A DNA stretch of 44,960 nucleotides from Actinobacteria bacterium UBA3086 (GCA_002367305.1 DFBG01000006.1:1-44960); one strand, 5' to 3'. Numbered from the stretch's first letter, positions 7,359 through 16,082 are shown. Numbers and translations are program-made. Notes: generated by a model from the letters alone, not told the origin.

Positions 7359-9221
7359 ATGACATGGCTCATCGACAACGCATGGATCGCTGTGGCGCTG
7401 CCCTTCATTCTGGTCGTCCCCACATGGTTCGCGGGTCGTCTCAACAAGACGCTCGCTCCGGTCATGGCAGCTATCGGCCCGCTCGTGCTCATGGCTGCGG
7501 GCTTCTCGGCCATATTCAGCAACGGTGAAGGAGATCCCTCCGGCGGTTCCATCTCATGGATCCCGGGAGCGACCGACATCCACGCGGGCTGGATGCTCGA
7601 CGGACTGACCGCAGTCATGTTCGCTGTGGTGGGTGTGATCGCTCTCATGGTCGTCGTGTTCTCCATTGGCTACATGCATGGCGATAAAGGCTGGGCACGG
7701 TACTTCATGCTGCTGTCGCTCTTCACCGGATCCATGTCGCTGCTCGTGGCCGCCGACAGCATCCTCATACTCTTCGTAGGCTGGGAACTCGTGGGAGCGT
7801 GCTCGTACCTTCTCATCGGATTCTGGTTCGAGAAGCCATCTGCGGCTGCCGCCGCGGTCAAGGCGTTCATGGTCACACGCATAGGCGACGCCGGACTTCT
7901 GTTGGGCCTCGCACTGCTCATGCGTGAGGTGGGGAGTTTCGGTTTCACCGAAGTCTTCGCTGCGGTTGAGACGATCCCGTCGGGAACAGTCACGGCCATC
8001 GCTCTGCTGCTGTTCGTTGGCGCCGCGGGCAAATCCGCGCAGTTCCCGCTGCATATATGGTTGCCGGACGCCATGGAGGGTCCGACACCGGTCTCAGCGC
8101 TCATTCACGCCGCCACAATGGTTGCTGCCGGTGTGTTCCTGATTGCTCGCATGTGGCCGGTGTTCGAGGCTTCCGAGACGGCGCTCGTGGTCGTGCTCTC
8201 AATTGGCGCATTCACCGCTCTGGCGTCGGCGAGCATCGCGCTCGTTCAGAGAGATATCAAGAAGGTCCTTGCGTACTCAACGATCTCTCAACTGGGCTTC
8301 ATGTTTGCCGCCCTCGGTGCGGGTGCGTGGGGAATCGCGATGTTCCACCTGGTCACTCATGCGGCATTCAAGGCGCTTCTGTTCCTGGGATCCGGCAGTG
8401 TCATCCACGGTTCCGGTACCCAGGACATGCACGAGATGGGCGGACTCAGGCACTCCATGCCCATCACGGCGACCACATGGCTCTTGGGTGCCGGCGCGCT
8501 TGCAGGCGTACCTCCGCTGGCGGGCTTCTTCAGTAAGGACGAAGTGCTCCACGCGGTGTTCGGAGCTTCCCCTGTCGCGGGAGTCATGCTTGCAGTTGCG
8601 AGTCTCATGACCGCGTTCTATATCACTCGCGCTACGAAACTCACCTTCTTTGGAGCGTATAGGGGAGATGGCCATCCGCATGAAGGCGGTCTCTCCATGA
8701 CCGGTCCGCTGATGGTGCTGGGACTCGGCGCCGTCGGGTTGGGATTCTTTGGCCACGGTATCGCCGAGGTTCTGGGTGAGCACGCCGAATCACTCGATCC
8801 GGTGACCGCCATCGTATCCACCGCGATCGCTCTCATCGGGATCGCGTCGGCATGGTGGATCTACCGCGAGGACGTTGTGGCGGACCTGCGACTTCAGTCA
8901 CGTGTGGGTCGCATCTGGGACGCTGCAGCATCCGGTTATGGCGCCGACGCTGTTGCTGAACGAGGGTTCATTCGTCCGGTCATGTCCGGTTCTCGAGCGC
9001 TCTACGAGCGTTTCGAGCGATCCGTCGTGGATGGTGCAGCAGAGGGTTTCGCTCGTGCTGTGAACGGACTCGGACGCATTCTGTCATTGCTGCAGAACGG
9101 AGATGGTCAGTGGTACGGGGCAATGCTGGGGGCCGGCGTGGTCATCATGCTGGCTGTCGTGTGGTCGTACGACTCGATAAATCTATGGGCTGCGAACGTC
9201 TCGTCATGGATGGGTTGGTGA
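7359..9221 (+). CDS. nuoL: NADH-quinone oxidoreductase subunit L (antiporter-like)
   Basis: Large proton-pumping subunit of 620 residues, the expected length, with many transmembrane helices and a long C-terminal part including the lateral amphipathic helix. Family stretches include GWELVGACSYLLIGFW with the functional glutamate, AFMVTRIGDAGLLLG, and FPLHIWLPDAMEGPTPVSALIHAATMV around residues 230-260. The lysine and histidine positions of the proton channel (HAAFKALLFLGSG) are present. ATG start at 7359, seven bases before nuoM after its stop. Confidence 0.96.
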   Translation: MTWLIDNAWIAVALPFILVVPTWFAGRLNKTLAPVMAAIGPLVLMAAGFSAIFSNGEGDPSGGSISWIPGATDIHAGWMLDGLTAVMFAVVGVIALMVVVFSIGYMHGDKGWARYFMLLSLFTGSMSLLVAADSILILFVGWELVGACSYLLIGFWFEKPSAAAAAVKAFMVTRIGDAGLLLGLALLMREVGSFGFTEVFAAVETIPSGTVTAIALLLFVGAAGKSAQFPLHIWLPDAMEGPTPVSALIHAATMVAAGVFLIARMWPVFEASETALVVVLSIGAFTALASASIALVQRDIKKVLAYSTISQLGFMFAALGAGAWGIAMFHLVTHAAFKALLFLGSGSVIHGSGTQDMHEMGGLRHSMPITATTWLLGAGALAGVPPLAGFFSKDEVLHAVFGASPVAGVMLAVASLMTAFYITRATKLTFFGAYRGDGHPHEGGLSMTGPLMVLGLGAVGLGFFGHGIAEVLGEHAESLDPVTAIVSTAIALIGIASAWWIYREDVVADLRLQSRVGRIWDAAASGYGADAVAERGFIRPVMSGSRALYERFERSVVDGAAEGFARAVNGLGRILSLLQNGDGQWYGAMLGAGVVIMLAVVWSYDSINLWAANVSSWMGW

Positions 9222-9228
9222 TCGCGCG

Positions 9229-10701
9229 ATGAGCCTTCACCTACTCGTTCTCATACCTCTCCTCGGCGCAATCGTTCTCGGATGCATGCGTTCTGCGTCG
9301 ATAGAGCGCGCGCGTGTCGTGAGTCTCCTGTTCACGTTGTCGGCCCTAGGTGTGTTCCTCACCACCTTGGGCTCGGGGGCTTTCGACGGGGGAGAGCTGG
9401 TGGCGCCTTCGGCGGCACTGGGCGAACTCACCTCCTATCGTTTGGCGATGGACGGACTGTCGGCACCGTTCGTGGCGCTCACGGTCGTCCTCGGGATCAT
9501 CGCGGTCCTCAGTTCCTGGCGAATCTCGGACAGGCCTGCCGCGCATCACGCGTTGCTGCTCGCTCTGCAAGCAGCGGTGACCGGCGTGTTCCTGGCGCAG
9601 GATGTGATCCTCTTCTACGTGTTCTGGGAGGCTGTCCTCATTCCGATGTTCTTCCTCATCGGCGTATGGGGTCATGAGGATCGCAGGCATGCTGCACTCA
9701 AGTTCTTCATCTACACATTCGCAGGTAGCGCTCTTATGCTCATCGGCATTCTGCTCGCCGTGTACTCCACGGGTGAGACGAGCATGGCTGGCGTGGTCAC
9801 GGGATTCCAGGCGATGCGCGAGTACTACGCCAACTCTGGCGTAGCACTCCCGGTGAGTCCCACTCTCGTCTTCTGGCTGATCATGATCGGTCTGCTGGTC
9901 AAGGTGCCAGCCGTACCGGTGCACACGTGGCTGCCCGATGCGCACGTTGAGGCACCCACTGCAGGTTCTGTCATGTTGGCGGGTGTGCTGCTCAAGATGG
10001 GTGGCTACGGGATGATCCGGTTGGGTATCCCGCTGGCACCCGATGTGTTTGCAGATGCCCGAGTCATCTTCGCCATCCTCGGTATCGCAGGCGTCGTCTA
10101 TGGCGCGATCATGGCTTTGAGCCAGTCGGACTTGAAGCGACTGGTCGCTTACTCCTCAGTCGCGCACATGGGCTTCTCGCTCATCGCACTGTCCACAGGG
10201 ACGTTGAACGGGCAGATAGCCGCTGTTCTCATCATGGTCAGCCACGGTGTCGTGTCGGCACTCATGTTCTTCTTGGTCGGCGAGCTCTACGATCGTACGC
10301 ATACACGAGAGATCGATCGGTTCTCCGGCATGGCTCGACTCATGCCGGCATGGGGAACCGTGTTCACATTCGGTGCGCTCGCCAGCTTGGGATTGCCCGG
10401 TCTGTCAGGCTTCCCTGGTGAGTTCATGGCGATAGTGGAGGGTTTCAACGACCTCGGATGGTGGATGCTCATCGTGTTATTGGGTGTGATCCTCGGAGGA
10501 GCGTACAACCTTCGTGCAGTCTTCGCGGTCGGCCACGGACCCGCCGCAAGCGAGTGGGCCGGTGTCTCCGATCTGGACGGGCGTGCGATTCTGGTCGCTC
10601 TGGTCCTCGCCGTTCTCATCGTGATCCTGGGCGTGTGGCCCCGTGCGGTCATAGACGTGGCCACACCCGCTCTATCGATGATTCTGAAAGGGGGTGCGTG
10701 A
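9229..10701 (+). CDS. nuoM: NADH-quinone oxidoreductase subunit M (antiporter-like)
   Basis: Proton-pumping subunit, 490 residues, with about fourteen hydrophobic segments. Diagnostic stretches are FYVFWEAVLIPMFFLIGVWG with the conserved glutamate, KVPAVPVHTWLPDAHVEAPT, GSVMLAGVLLKMGGYGMIR and LKRLVAYSSVAHMGF. It separates from NuoL by the absence of a long C-terminal extension. ATG start at 9229. Its last bases precede the likely nuoN start by one base. Confidence 0.95.
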   Translation: MSLHLLVLIPLLGAIVLGCMRSASIERARVVSLLFTLSALGVFLTTLGSGAFDGGELVAPSAALGELTSYRLAMDGLSAPFVALTVVLGIIAVLSSWRISDRPAAHHALLLALQAAVTGVFLAQDVILFYVFWEAVLIPMFFLIGVWGHEDRRHAALKFFIYTFAGSALMLIGILLAVYSTGETSMAGVVTGFQAMREYYANSGVALPVSPTLVFWLIMIGLLVKVPAVPVHTWLPDAHVEAPTAGSVMLAGVLLKMGGYGMIRLGIPLAPDVFADARVIFAILGIAGVVYGAIMALSQSDLKRLVAYSSVAHMGFSLIALSTGTLNGQIAAVLIMVSHGVVSALMFFLVGELYDRTHTREIDRFSGMARLMPAWGTVFTFGALASLGLPGLSGFPGEFMAIVEGFNDLGWWMLIVLLGVILGGAYNLRAVFAVGHGPAASEWAGVSDLDGRAILVALVLAVLIVILGVWPRAVIDVATPALSMILKGGA

Positions 10702-10702
10702 C

Positions 10703-12229
10703 ATGCCTGAGCCGATCATGAGCCCCTCGTTGACGCTCGCTCTTCCAGTGATCCTGGCCGTACTCGGTGGCGCAGCGTGCCTGCTGTTCGATGCATTCGC
10801 GCGTCCTCGCACCGCCGTTGCGGCAAGTGCTCTGGGGCTGACAGCTGGCGCGATTGCGGCCGGTGTGGTCGTTGTGGACGGTCTTGTGAACGAGATTGCG
10901 TTTCTGGACATCGCCTATGACATGTTCGTGGTGGGCGGCGGGTTCTCGTTCCTGCATTTCGTCATACTCGCCATTGGCGCGATCATCCTCTGGGCAGCAC
11001 TTCCTGTCTTATCCGAGACCTCACGAGGTCCGGGGCAGGCCGCACTGCTGGCTTTCACCGCTGCCGCCTCGGTTCTCCTGCTGGGCGCACTCGACATCCT
11101 CACCGTGCTCCTGGCCTTTGAGATCATCGCCATCACGGGGTACGCACTGGTCGCTGCCGGGGGATCCGGAGCCGCCGATGAAGCGGCCATCAAGTACCTC
11201 GTGCAGGGCGCGCTAGCCGCTGCTATGTTCGTCATGGGTCTGGCGATCATGTTCGGTCTGTATGGCGGCGTAACGGACGTTCGCATTCTCTCATCGTTCC
11301 TGCAGCAGGAGAGTTCGGAGCCTGCGTTGGCCGCCATGGTCCTTCTGTTCGCCGCTTTCATATTCAAACTGGGCGGGTTCCCGTTCCACTCATGGGCACC
11401 TGATGCCTACGAGACGATTCGGCCTGAGGTAGGCGCGTTCGTTGCCACTGCGCCCAAGGTCAGTGCGATGAGTGCACTCTTCATGATCTTCTTCCGTTCT
11501 TTCTCTCTGGACGGTCTGCCGCTCGACGCTCTGTTCGGGGCCGGGGCGCTGGGGGAGCGAATGGTATGGCTCGTTGCTGCGGTAGCTGCCATGTCGATCG
11601 TGTTCGGTAACACTGCGGCCCTGCGTCAGAGTTCCTACACGCGAATGCTCGCCTATTCCGGTATCGCGCAGGTCGGCTATGCCGTGTCCGCCATGGTCCT
11701 GTCCGGCCGCGCTATGTTCCACTCGGTCTTCATGATGGTCGCGTACGCCATCGCTGCAGCCGGTGCGTTCCTAGTCGCCGCCGCCGTGTATCGATACCGG
11801 TCGGACTGGGACGGGAGTATCCGTGGACTAGCCGGAATCGGGCGTGAGAGACCGCTCCTGGGCTTTTCGCTCGCGGTTCTGATGTTCTCTCTCACCGGTA
11901 TCCCCATGACGGCTGGATTCATGGGCAAGTATCTGGTCTTCGCCGCACTCGCAGTCAACGGATGGACGTGGCTTGCAATACTCGGTGCCATTGGTTCCGC
12001 AGTGTCGTTCGGATACTACGGGTCGGTGTTGCGGTGGGCGTTCTTCGAGGATGCACCTGCCGACGAGACCGCCGAGATGCCCCAGGACTCAACACTGGAA
12101 TCGCCATGCAACGCACTCACGTGGGGGGCGACCGTCTTTGTAGCGTTGACGCTGCTCATTGGGTGTCAGCCGCTGCTCATGTCGCTCGATATCGCAGCTC
12201 GGCTTCTGGATCTCGGCTTCGGCGCCTAA
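10703..12229 (+). CDS. nuoN: NADH-quinone oxidoreductase subunit N (antiporter-like)
   Basis: Third antiporter-like pump subunit, 508 residues from the ATG at 10703, which has GGGGG eight bases upstream; a GTG at 10694 would overlap nuoM and add three residues. Conserved stretches are LLAFEIIAITGYALVA, KLGGFPFHSWAPDAYE, and SYTRMLAYSGIAQVGYA. The glycine-rich C-terminal helices (SLTGIPMTAGFMGKYLVF) are typical of NuoN. Last gene of the complex I operon; a structured, non-coding stretch of about 310 bases follows. Confidence 0.95.
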   Translation: MPEPIMSPSLTLALPVILAVLGGAACLLFDAFARPRTAVAASALGLTAGAIAAGVVVVDGLVNEIAFLDIAYDMFVVGGGFSFLHFVILAIGAIILWAALPVLSETSRGPGQAALLAFTAAASVLLLGALDILTVLLAFEIIAITGYALVAAGGSGAADEAAIKYLVQGALAAAMFVMGLAIMFGLYGGVTDVRILSSFLQQESSEPALAAMVLLFAAFIFKLGGFPFHSWAPDAYETIRPEVGAFVATAPKVSAMSALFMIFFRSFSLDGLPLDALFGAGALGERMVWLVAAVAAMSIVFGNTAALRQSSYTRMLAYSGIAQVGYAVSAMVLSGRAMFHSVFMMVAYAIAAAGAFLVAAAVYRYRSDWDGSIRGLAGIGRERPLLGFSLAVLMFSLTGIPMTAGFMGKYLVFAALAVNGWTWLAILGAIGSAVSFGYYGSVLRWAFFEDAPADETAEMPQDSTLESPCNALTWGATVFVALTLLIGCQPLLMSLDIAARLLDLGFGA

Positions 12230-12267
12230 GACGCGACCAGCGGCGAGAGGAAAATACTCACAGATAC

Positions 12268-12296
12268 TTGCATCAAATATTGAGCGGGTGTATTCT
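12268..12296 (+). promoter_or_regulatory. Candidate promoter followed closely by a terminator-like hairpin
   Basis: TTGCAT at 12268-12273 and TATTCT at 12291-12296 are exactly 17 bases apart. Transcription would begin near 12303 and run into an inverted repeat (12307-12324) and then the hairpin at 12336-12363. The transcript would therefore be about 70 bases if the hairpin terminates, either a small RNA or an attenuated leader for the downstream genes. Confidence 0.4.
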
Positions 12297-12306
12297 ACAT
12301 GCATGA

Positions 12307-12324
12307 GTTGCACGTAAGTGCAAC
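12307..12324 (+). repeat. Perfect 7-bp inverted repeat
   Basis: GTTGCAC and GTGCAAC flank a GTAA loop. It lies just after the predicted transcription start, so it may be a 5' stabilising hairpin or an operator. Confidence 0.55.
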
Positions 12325-12335
12325 CCCTTACCCCT

Positions 12336-12372
12336 GAGCCTCAAGGTGCCGGCCTTGGGGCTCCCCCATTTT
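12336..12372 (+). terminator. Probable rho-independent terminator
   Basis: GAGCCTCAAGG (12336-12346) pairs with CCTTGGGGCTC (12353-12363) over 11 positions with one non-canonical A-G opposition, around a six-base loop, and is followed by CCCCCATTTT. The T-run is short. It could end the nuo transcript or the short transcript from the promoter candidate at 12268. Confidence 0.55.
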
Positions 12373-12455
12373 CTGTGGCACTTTCAGGCATATACCCCTC
12401 TTTGCGTCTCGGTATTATTGTGTCGCTCCTGTCTGGATGAGGGGCATGAATTGCC

Positions 12456-12482
12456 GATGAACCGCATATTGTGCCGTTCATC
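12456..12482 (+). repeat. 11-bp inverted repeat with one mismatch
   Basis: GATGAACCGCA and TGCCGTTCATC surround a TATTG loop; ten of eleven positions pair. It lies about 60 bases before the FlgM-like start and could be a regulator-binding site or a leader hairpin. Confidence 0.5.
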
Positions 12483-12540
12483 CAATCGAGATGCGTCGGG
12501 CATTAAGGGCACGCATTCACTAACCGATACTTCAGGGGAC

Positions 12541-12804
12541 ATGATTATTTCTGAGGAGCAGGTCAGACTCGCCGTCAGATACCTGCAGACGCCAGACGCA
12601 AAGTGCGCAGATCTCCAAGGCTGCAGCGCGGTCTCCATCCCTCCCGAGCTCCTCGACAGGGTCAAGGCTGAACTTGACTCGACGCCTGAGACTCGACAGG
12701 ACAGGGTTGACCATGCGCGCACCATGCTTGACGGTCATACTCCCTCGTCTCGTGAGGTGGCCGACAAGATGATCGGGCGTATAGTCTCCGATTCGCTCCG
12801 CTAG
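12541..12804 (+). CDS. FlgM-like small protein (putative anti-sigma factor)
   Basis: An 87-residue soluble, charged protein. The N-terminus begins MIISEEQVRLAVRYL and the C-terminal third reads RVDHARTMLDGHTPSSREVADKMIGRIVSD. The pattern RV..A...L..G......VA.KMI is the sigma-28-binding end of the flagellar anti-sigma factor FlgM, where two helices wrap the sigma factor. FlgM proteins are about 90-100 residues, so the size fits. I chose the ATG at 12541 because similarity begins there; AGGGGA lies directly before it at an unusually short distance. No flagellar gene is in the window, so the partner sigma factor is unknown. The assignment rests on the C-terminal pattern alone. Confidence 0.55.
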   Translation: MIISEEQVRLAVRYLQTPDAKCADLQGCSAVSIPPELLDRVKAELDSTPETRQDRVDHARTMLDGHTPSSREVADKMIGRIVSDSLR

Positions 12805-12900
12805 AGCCTCCCACTGCCCGGTGGCTCTGGTGTCGAGACGCGCACTCATCCATAATCAACGATGTTCCCGCGACCGCTCGTACGCCGAACGGAGCTCGAC

Positions 12901-13185
12901 ATGAATCCGAAACCCCTTCGTGGTTTGATCAGTTTCTTCATGAATCTCCTGATTCTGCTCGCGATCGCTCTGACCGTGAAGGTCGTGATCGTGTTCTTTG
13001 GCGCGATCTCATCGCTTGATTGGGTCGACGCGATCGTGACCATTACCGATCTTGTGACACTGCCGCTGGGCGTTGATTCCATTGCTACTCCCTATGGGGG
13101 CGTGTTCGACGTGGACGCCGCCATTACCGTCGGTTGTCTGCTGTTGGCTGAGTGGGGACTCAGCGCGGTGCGCAATAGGGCATAG
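12901..13185 (+). CDS. Small membrane protein of unknown function
   Basis: A 94-residue protein with one long or two close hydrophobic segments near residues 8-35 and another near residues 70-88 (DAAITVGCLLLAEWGLSAV). The ATG at 12901 has GGAG six bases upstream and is preferred to ATG 12862, which has no ribosome binding site. The spacing of helices and the PLG...TPYGG loop faintly recall YggT-type proteins, but I would not assign that family. It lies 35 bases upstream of a PilB/GspE ATPase, perhaps in the same transcript. Confidence 0.7.
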   Translation: MNPKPLRGLISFFMNLLILLAIALTVKVVIVFFGAISSLDWVDAIVTITDLVTLPLGVDSIATPYGGVFDVDAAITVGCLLLAEWGLSAVRNRA

Positions 13186-13220
13186 ACTCATCAGGGTTTC
13201 GCATCTAGGAGGAGGAGCAC

Positions 13221-14885
13221 GTGGCCTACACCCGTGAGCGTCTTGGAGAACTGCTGATCGCAGAGGGCCTGATCACCAGCGAGACACTTGATGACGTGCT
13301 TCAGCTGCAGGCGAAACATGGCGGCAAGGTGGGGGAGATCCTTGTTCGTGAGCTTATCCTCACTGAGGACCAGATCGCTCATGCGCTCGCTGGCCAGAAG
13401 GATCTCGACTACATCAACCTCACGGTCTATCCTGTCGATCGTGCGGCAGTCGCTGTCGTTCCGGAGAGATTCGCGCGGAGTCGAACCGTGCTGCCCGTCG
13501 CCTTCGACGGTGATTCTCGGATCATCCTGGCAATGGCGGATCCGCTGGATGTCGAGGCTATGGATGATGTTGAAGTGCTCTCAAATCGGACCGTGACCCC
13601 TGTGGTCGCCGGACGATCGCAGATCCAGCTCGCCATAGACAAGTACATCTCATCGGCTGATGCATTCCAGGAGGTCGTCGATTCAGTCGCGGATGCCGTA
13701 GAGGAGTCCGAGGAGCTGCAGACTGACGATGTGCCTGTGGTTCGACTCGTGAATCAGATCATTCGTGAGGCTGTACACGACCTGGCGAGCGACATCCACA
13801 TCGAGCCACAGTTGCGCGGTGTTCGGGTCCGATATCGCGTCGACGGTGTTATGCAAGATATCATGGAGCTTCCCACCGCTGCCAAGGCGGGCGTATTGAG
13901 CCGTCTCAAGATCATGGGTGAACTCGACATCGCAGAACGTCGTCGACCGCAGGACGGCCGTATCGCCCTACGCGTGGACGACAAACCTGTCGATTTGCGA
14001 ATCGCAACATTGCCCACTCCACACGGTGAGAGCGTGGTCATACGCATACTCAACTCAGAGTTGACGTTCCACTCACTGGACGACATCGGGTTGTCGCGGC
14101 AGCACGTTGAGGCCATAGGCGCGATGTTGGAAAGGCCCTATGGAGCGATCCTCATCTCAGGTCCCACTGGTTCAGGAAAGTCCACCACTCTCTATGCCGC
14201 GTTGCGTGAGCTCAACGACGAGACCCGCAAGATCATCACGATCGAAGATCCCATCGAGTATCAGATGGCCGGATTGACCCAGATGGCTGCCAACACCCGC
14301 ATAGGGCTCACGTTCGCCAGTGGTTTGCGAACGATTCTGCGAAGTGACCCGGATATCGTCATGGTCGGCGAGATACGTGATCCGGAGACGGCGGAGATTG
14401 CAGTGAGAGCTGCACTGACCGGTCATCTGGTTCTGTCGTCGATCCATACCAACGATGCTCCATCGGCGTTGACCAGGCTCGTTGACATGGACGTTCCGCC
14501 GTACGTCACGAGTTCGGCCCTGGTCGGCGTGATCGCACAACGTCTGGTCCGCAAGTTGTGCCCCGAGTGCAAGATTCCGCTCGCCATGTCGACCCAGGCG
14601 CTGGTGGCCGCAGGATTCTCAGAAGAGGTCGCAAAGGACCTCACGGTCTATGGACCGGGCGGGTGCGACGCATGCCATAACTCCGGTTATCGCGGTCGGA
14701 TCGGGATGTTCGAGATCATGCCCATGGACGACGATCTCTCTCACGCTTTCCTGGCGAAGGCACCGGCTGAGGAGCTGAGGACGATTGCCCTCGAAGCGGG
14801 CATGCGCTCGCTTCGGGATGACGCTCTCGGCAAGGTCGCCGATGGTGTAACGAGTCTTGCTGAAGTCAATCGGGTGGTGATCTGA
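13221..14885 (+). CDS. PilB/GspE-type secretion or pilus assembly ATPase
   Basis: Hexameric ATPase that powers type IV pilus or type II secretion pseudopilus assembly at the inner face of the membrane; 554 residues. The N-terminal domain has the MshEN cyclic-di-GMP-binding pattern twice: RLGELLIAEGLITSETLDDV near residue 5 and KVGEILVREL...LAGQ near residue 36. Then come the Walker A GPTGSGKST (314-322), the Asp box and Walker B ILRSDPDIVMVGEIRDPE (about 372-389), and a zinc-binding tetracysteine C447-x2-C450 / C482-x2-C485, which marks PilB/GspE rather than PilT. GTG start with a perfect AGGAGGAGG site (13208-13216). No other pilus gene is nearby, so its partners must be elsewhere. deoB begins at the next base. 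Confidence 0.92.
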   Translation: MAYTRERLGELLIAEGLITSETLDDVLQLQAKHGGKVGEILVRELILTEDQIAHALAGQKDLDYINLTVYPVDRAAVAVVPERFARSRTVLPVAFDGDSRIILAMADPLDVEAMDDVEVLSNRTVTPVVAGRSQIQLAIDKYISSADAFQEVVDSVADAVEESEELQTDDVPVVRLVNQIIREAVHDLASDIHIEPQLRGVRVRYRVDGVMQDIMELPTAAKAGVLSRLKIMGELDIAERRRPQDGRIALRVDDKPVDLRIATLPTPHGESVVIRILNSELTFHSLDDIGLSRQHVEAIGAMLERPYGAILISGPTGSGKSTTLYAALRELNDETRKIITIEDPIEYQMAGLTQMAANTRIGLTFASGLRTILRSDPDIVMVGEIRDPETAEIAVRAALTGHLVLSSIHTNDAPSALTRLVDMDVPPYVTSSALVGVIAQRLVRKLCPECKIPLAMSTQALVAAGFSEEVAKDLTVYGPGGCDACHNSGYRGRIGMFEIMPMDDDLSHAFLAKAPAEELRTIALEAGMRSLRDDALGKVADGVTSLAEVNRVVI

Positions 14886-16082
14886 GTGTCACGTGAGCCT
14901 CGAGCCATAGTACTGGTCCTCGACAGTGTCGGAGCAGGCGAGATGCCTGATGCTGGTGACTACGGTGATGTCGGCAGCAACACCCTCAGCAATACCGCAC
15001 AGGCGGTGGGTGGTCTCGCACTGCCCAACCTGGGCGCCATGGGGTTGGGAAATATCACGGAGATCCTGGGCGTGGCCCGTAACCAGGAACCGCGTGCATC
15101 TTGGGGCAAGAATGCGGAATACTCTGCGGGCAAGGACACCACCACGGGGCATTGGGAGATGATGGGGCTTCAGCTAACCACTGCCTTTCCCACGTACCCT
15201 GACGGGTTCCCCGCGCAAGTAATGGATCGCTTCAGTGAGCTCACGGGATTGGGCTGGCTGGGAAACTACCCGGCTAGCGGCACGGTCATAATTCAGGACC
15301 TTGGCGACGAGCATGTAGCGACCGGCAAGCCCATCATCTATACCAGCGGCGACTCGGTGTTTCAGATCGCAGCTCACGAGGATGTCATTCCTGTGGACGA
15401 GCTCTACCGGCTGTGTGCGATTGCACGCGAGGAAGTGTGCGTCGGCGATCATGCGGTGGGACGCATCATCGCCCGGCCCTTCGTCGGCCCCGATGAGACC
15501 GGCGCGTACGTCCGCACGCACCGTCGACGCGATTTTGCAGTTGCACCGTTCGAGCCCACCGTGCTCGATCGTCTGCAGGAGGCCGGAATCACCAGCTACG
15601 GCATCGGCAAGATCGGCGAGATCTTCGCATGGCGCGGCATCTGTGAGTCTCCTCATTCCGAGAACAACATGCACGGATTCGACAATCTCCTGAAGCGTAT
15701 CAACGATGAGTCCGACAACGGGTTCGTCTTCGCCAATCTGGTGGATTTCGACATGATCTGGGGCCATCGCAACGACGTCCAGGGTTACGCGCGTGGCCTT
15801 GAGGAGGTCGATGCCCGCATTCCCGAGCTTCTCGACGCAATGATCCCTGGCGACCTGTTCATCCTCACCGCTGATCACGGGTGCGATCCGACTACCCAGT
15901 CCACTGACCACAGTCGAGAGTTCACGCCTCTGATCGCATATGTGAAGGGCGTTCCGCGCGGAGTCGGGCTTGGCACGCGCGAGACCTTCTCCGACATCGG
16001 CGAGACGGTTCTGGACTTCTATGGCATACCCGGTGTCTGTGGACGGGGGACTTCGTTCCTCGCGGAGGTGTGTCACGCGTGA
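14886..16082 (+). CDS. deoB: Phosphopentomutase
   Basis: Interconverts (deoxy)ribose 1-phosphate and 5-phosphate, linking nucleoside breakdown to the pentose phosphate pathway. 398 residues, the usual length. It belongs to the alkaline phosphatase superfamily: the N-terminal VLDSVGAGEMPDAGDYGD binds metal and is the DeoB signature, KDTTTGHWEMMGL carries the phosphorylated threonine region, and the C-terminal metal residues are in LTADHGCDPTTQSTDHSRE. GTG start immediately after the preceding stop. It overlaps the next gene, a nucleoside phosphorylase, by 4 bases, a natural pair because the phosphorylase supplies its substrate. Confidence 0.96.
   Translation: MSREPRAIVLVLDSVGAGEMPDAGDYGDVGSNTLSNTAQAVGGLALPNLGAMGLGNITEILGVARNQEPRASWGKNAEYSAGKDTTTGHWEMMGLQLTTAFPTYPDGFPAQVMDRFSELTGLGWLGNYPASGTVIIQDLGDEHVATGKPIIYTSGDSVFQIAAHEDVIPVDELYRLCAIAREEVCVGDHAVGRIIARPFVGPDETGAYVRTHRRRDFAVAPFEPTVLDRLQEAGITSYGIGKIGEIFAWRGICESPHSENNMHGFDNLLKRINDESDNGFVFANLVDFDMIWGHRNDVQGYARGLEEVDARIPELLDAMIPGDLFILTADHGCDPTTQSTDHSREFTPLIAYVKGVPRGVGLGTRETFSDIGETVLDFYGIPGVCGRGTSFLAEVCHA

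Larger units (their letters stand above)
12230..12540 (+). other. Structured intergenic region between nuoN and the FlgM-like gene
   Basis: No convincing gene is seen in these 311 bases. They hold a promoter-like pair, two inverted repeats and a terminator-like hairpin, described separately. Two octamers resemble the -10 box of flagellar sigma-28 promoters (consensus GCCGATAA): GCCGATGA at 12453-12460 and ACCGATAC at 12523-12530. Neither has a good -35 box at the usual distance of 11 bases, although TTAAGGGC lies 12 bases before the second. An in-frame upstream extension of the small gene (ATG 12457) is possible but lacks a ribosome binding site. Confidence 0.6.

Noticed and set aside
12803..12828. 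Inverted repeat AGAGCC...GGCTCT after the FlgM-like gene as a terminator
   Set aside because: The arms are short, the loop is long and no T-run follows; the downstream membrane protein gene starts soon after.
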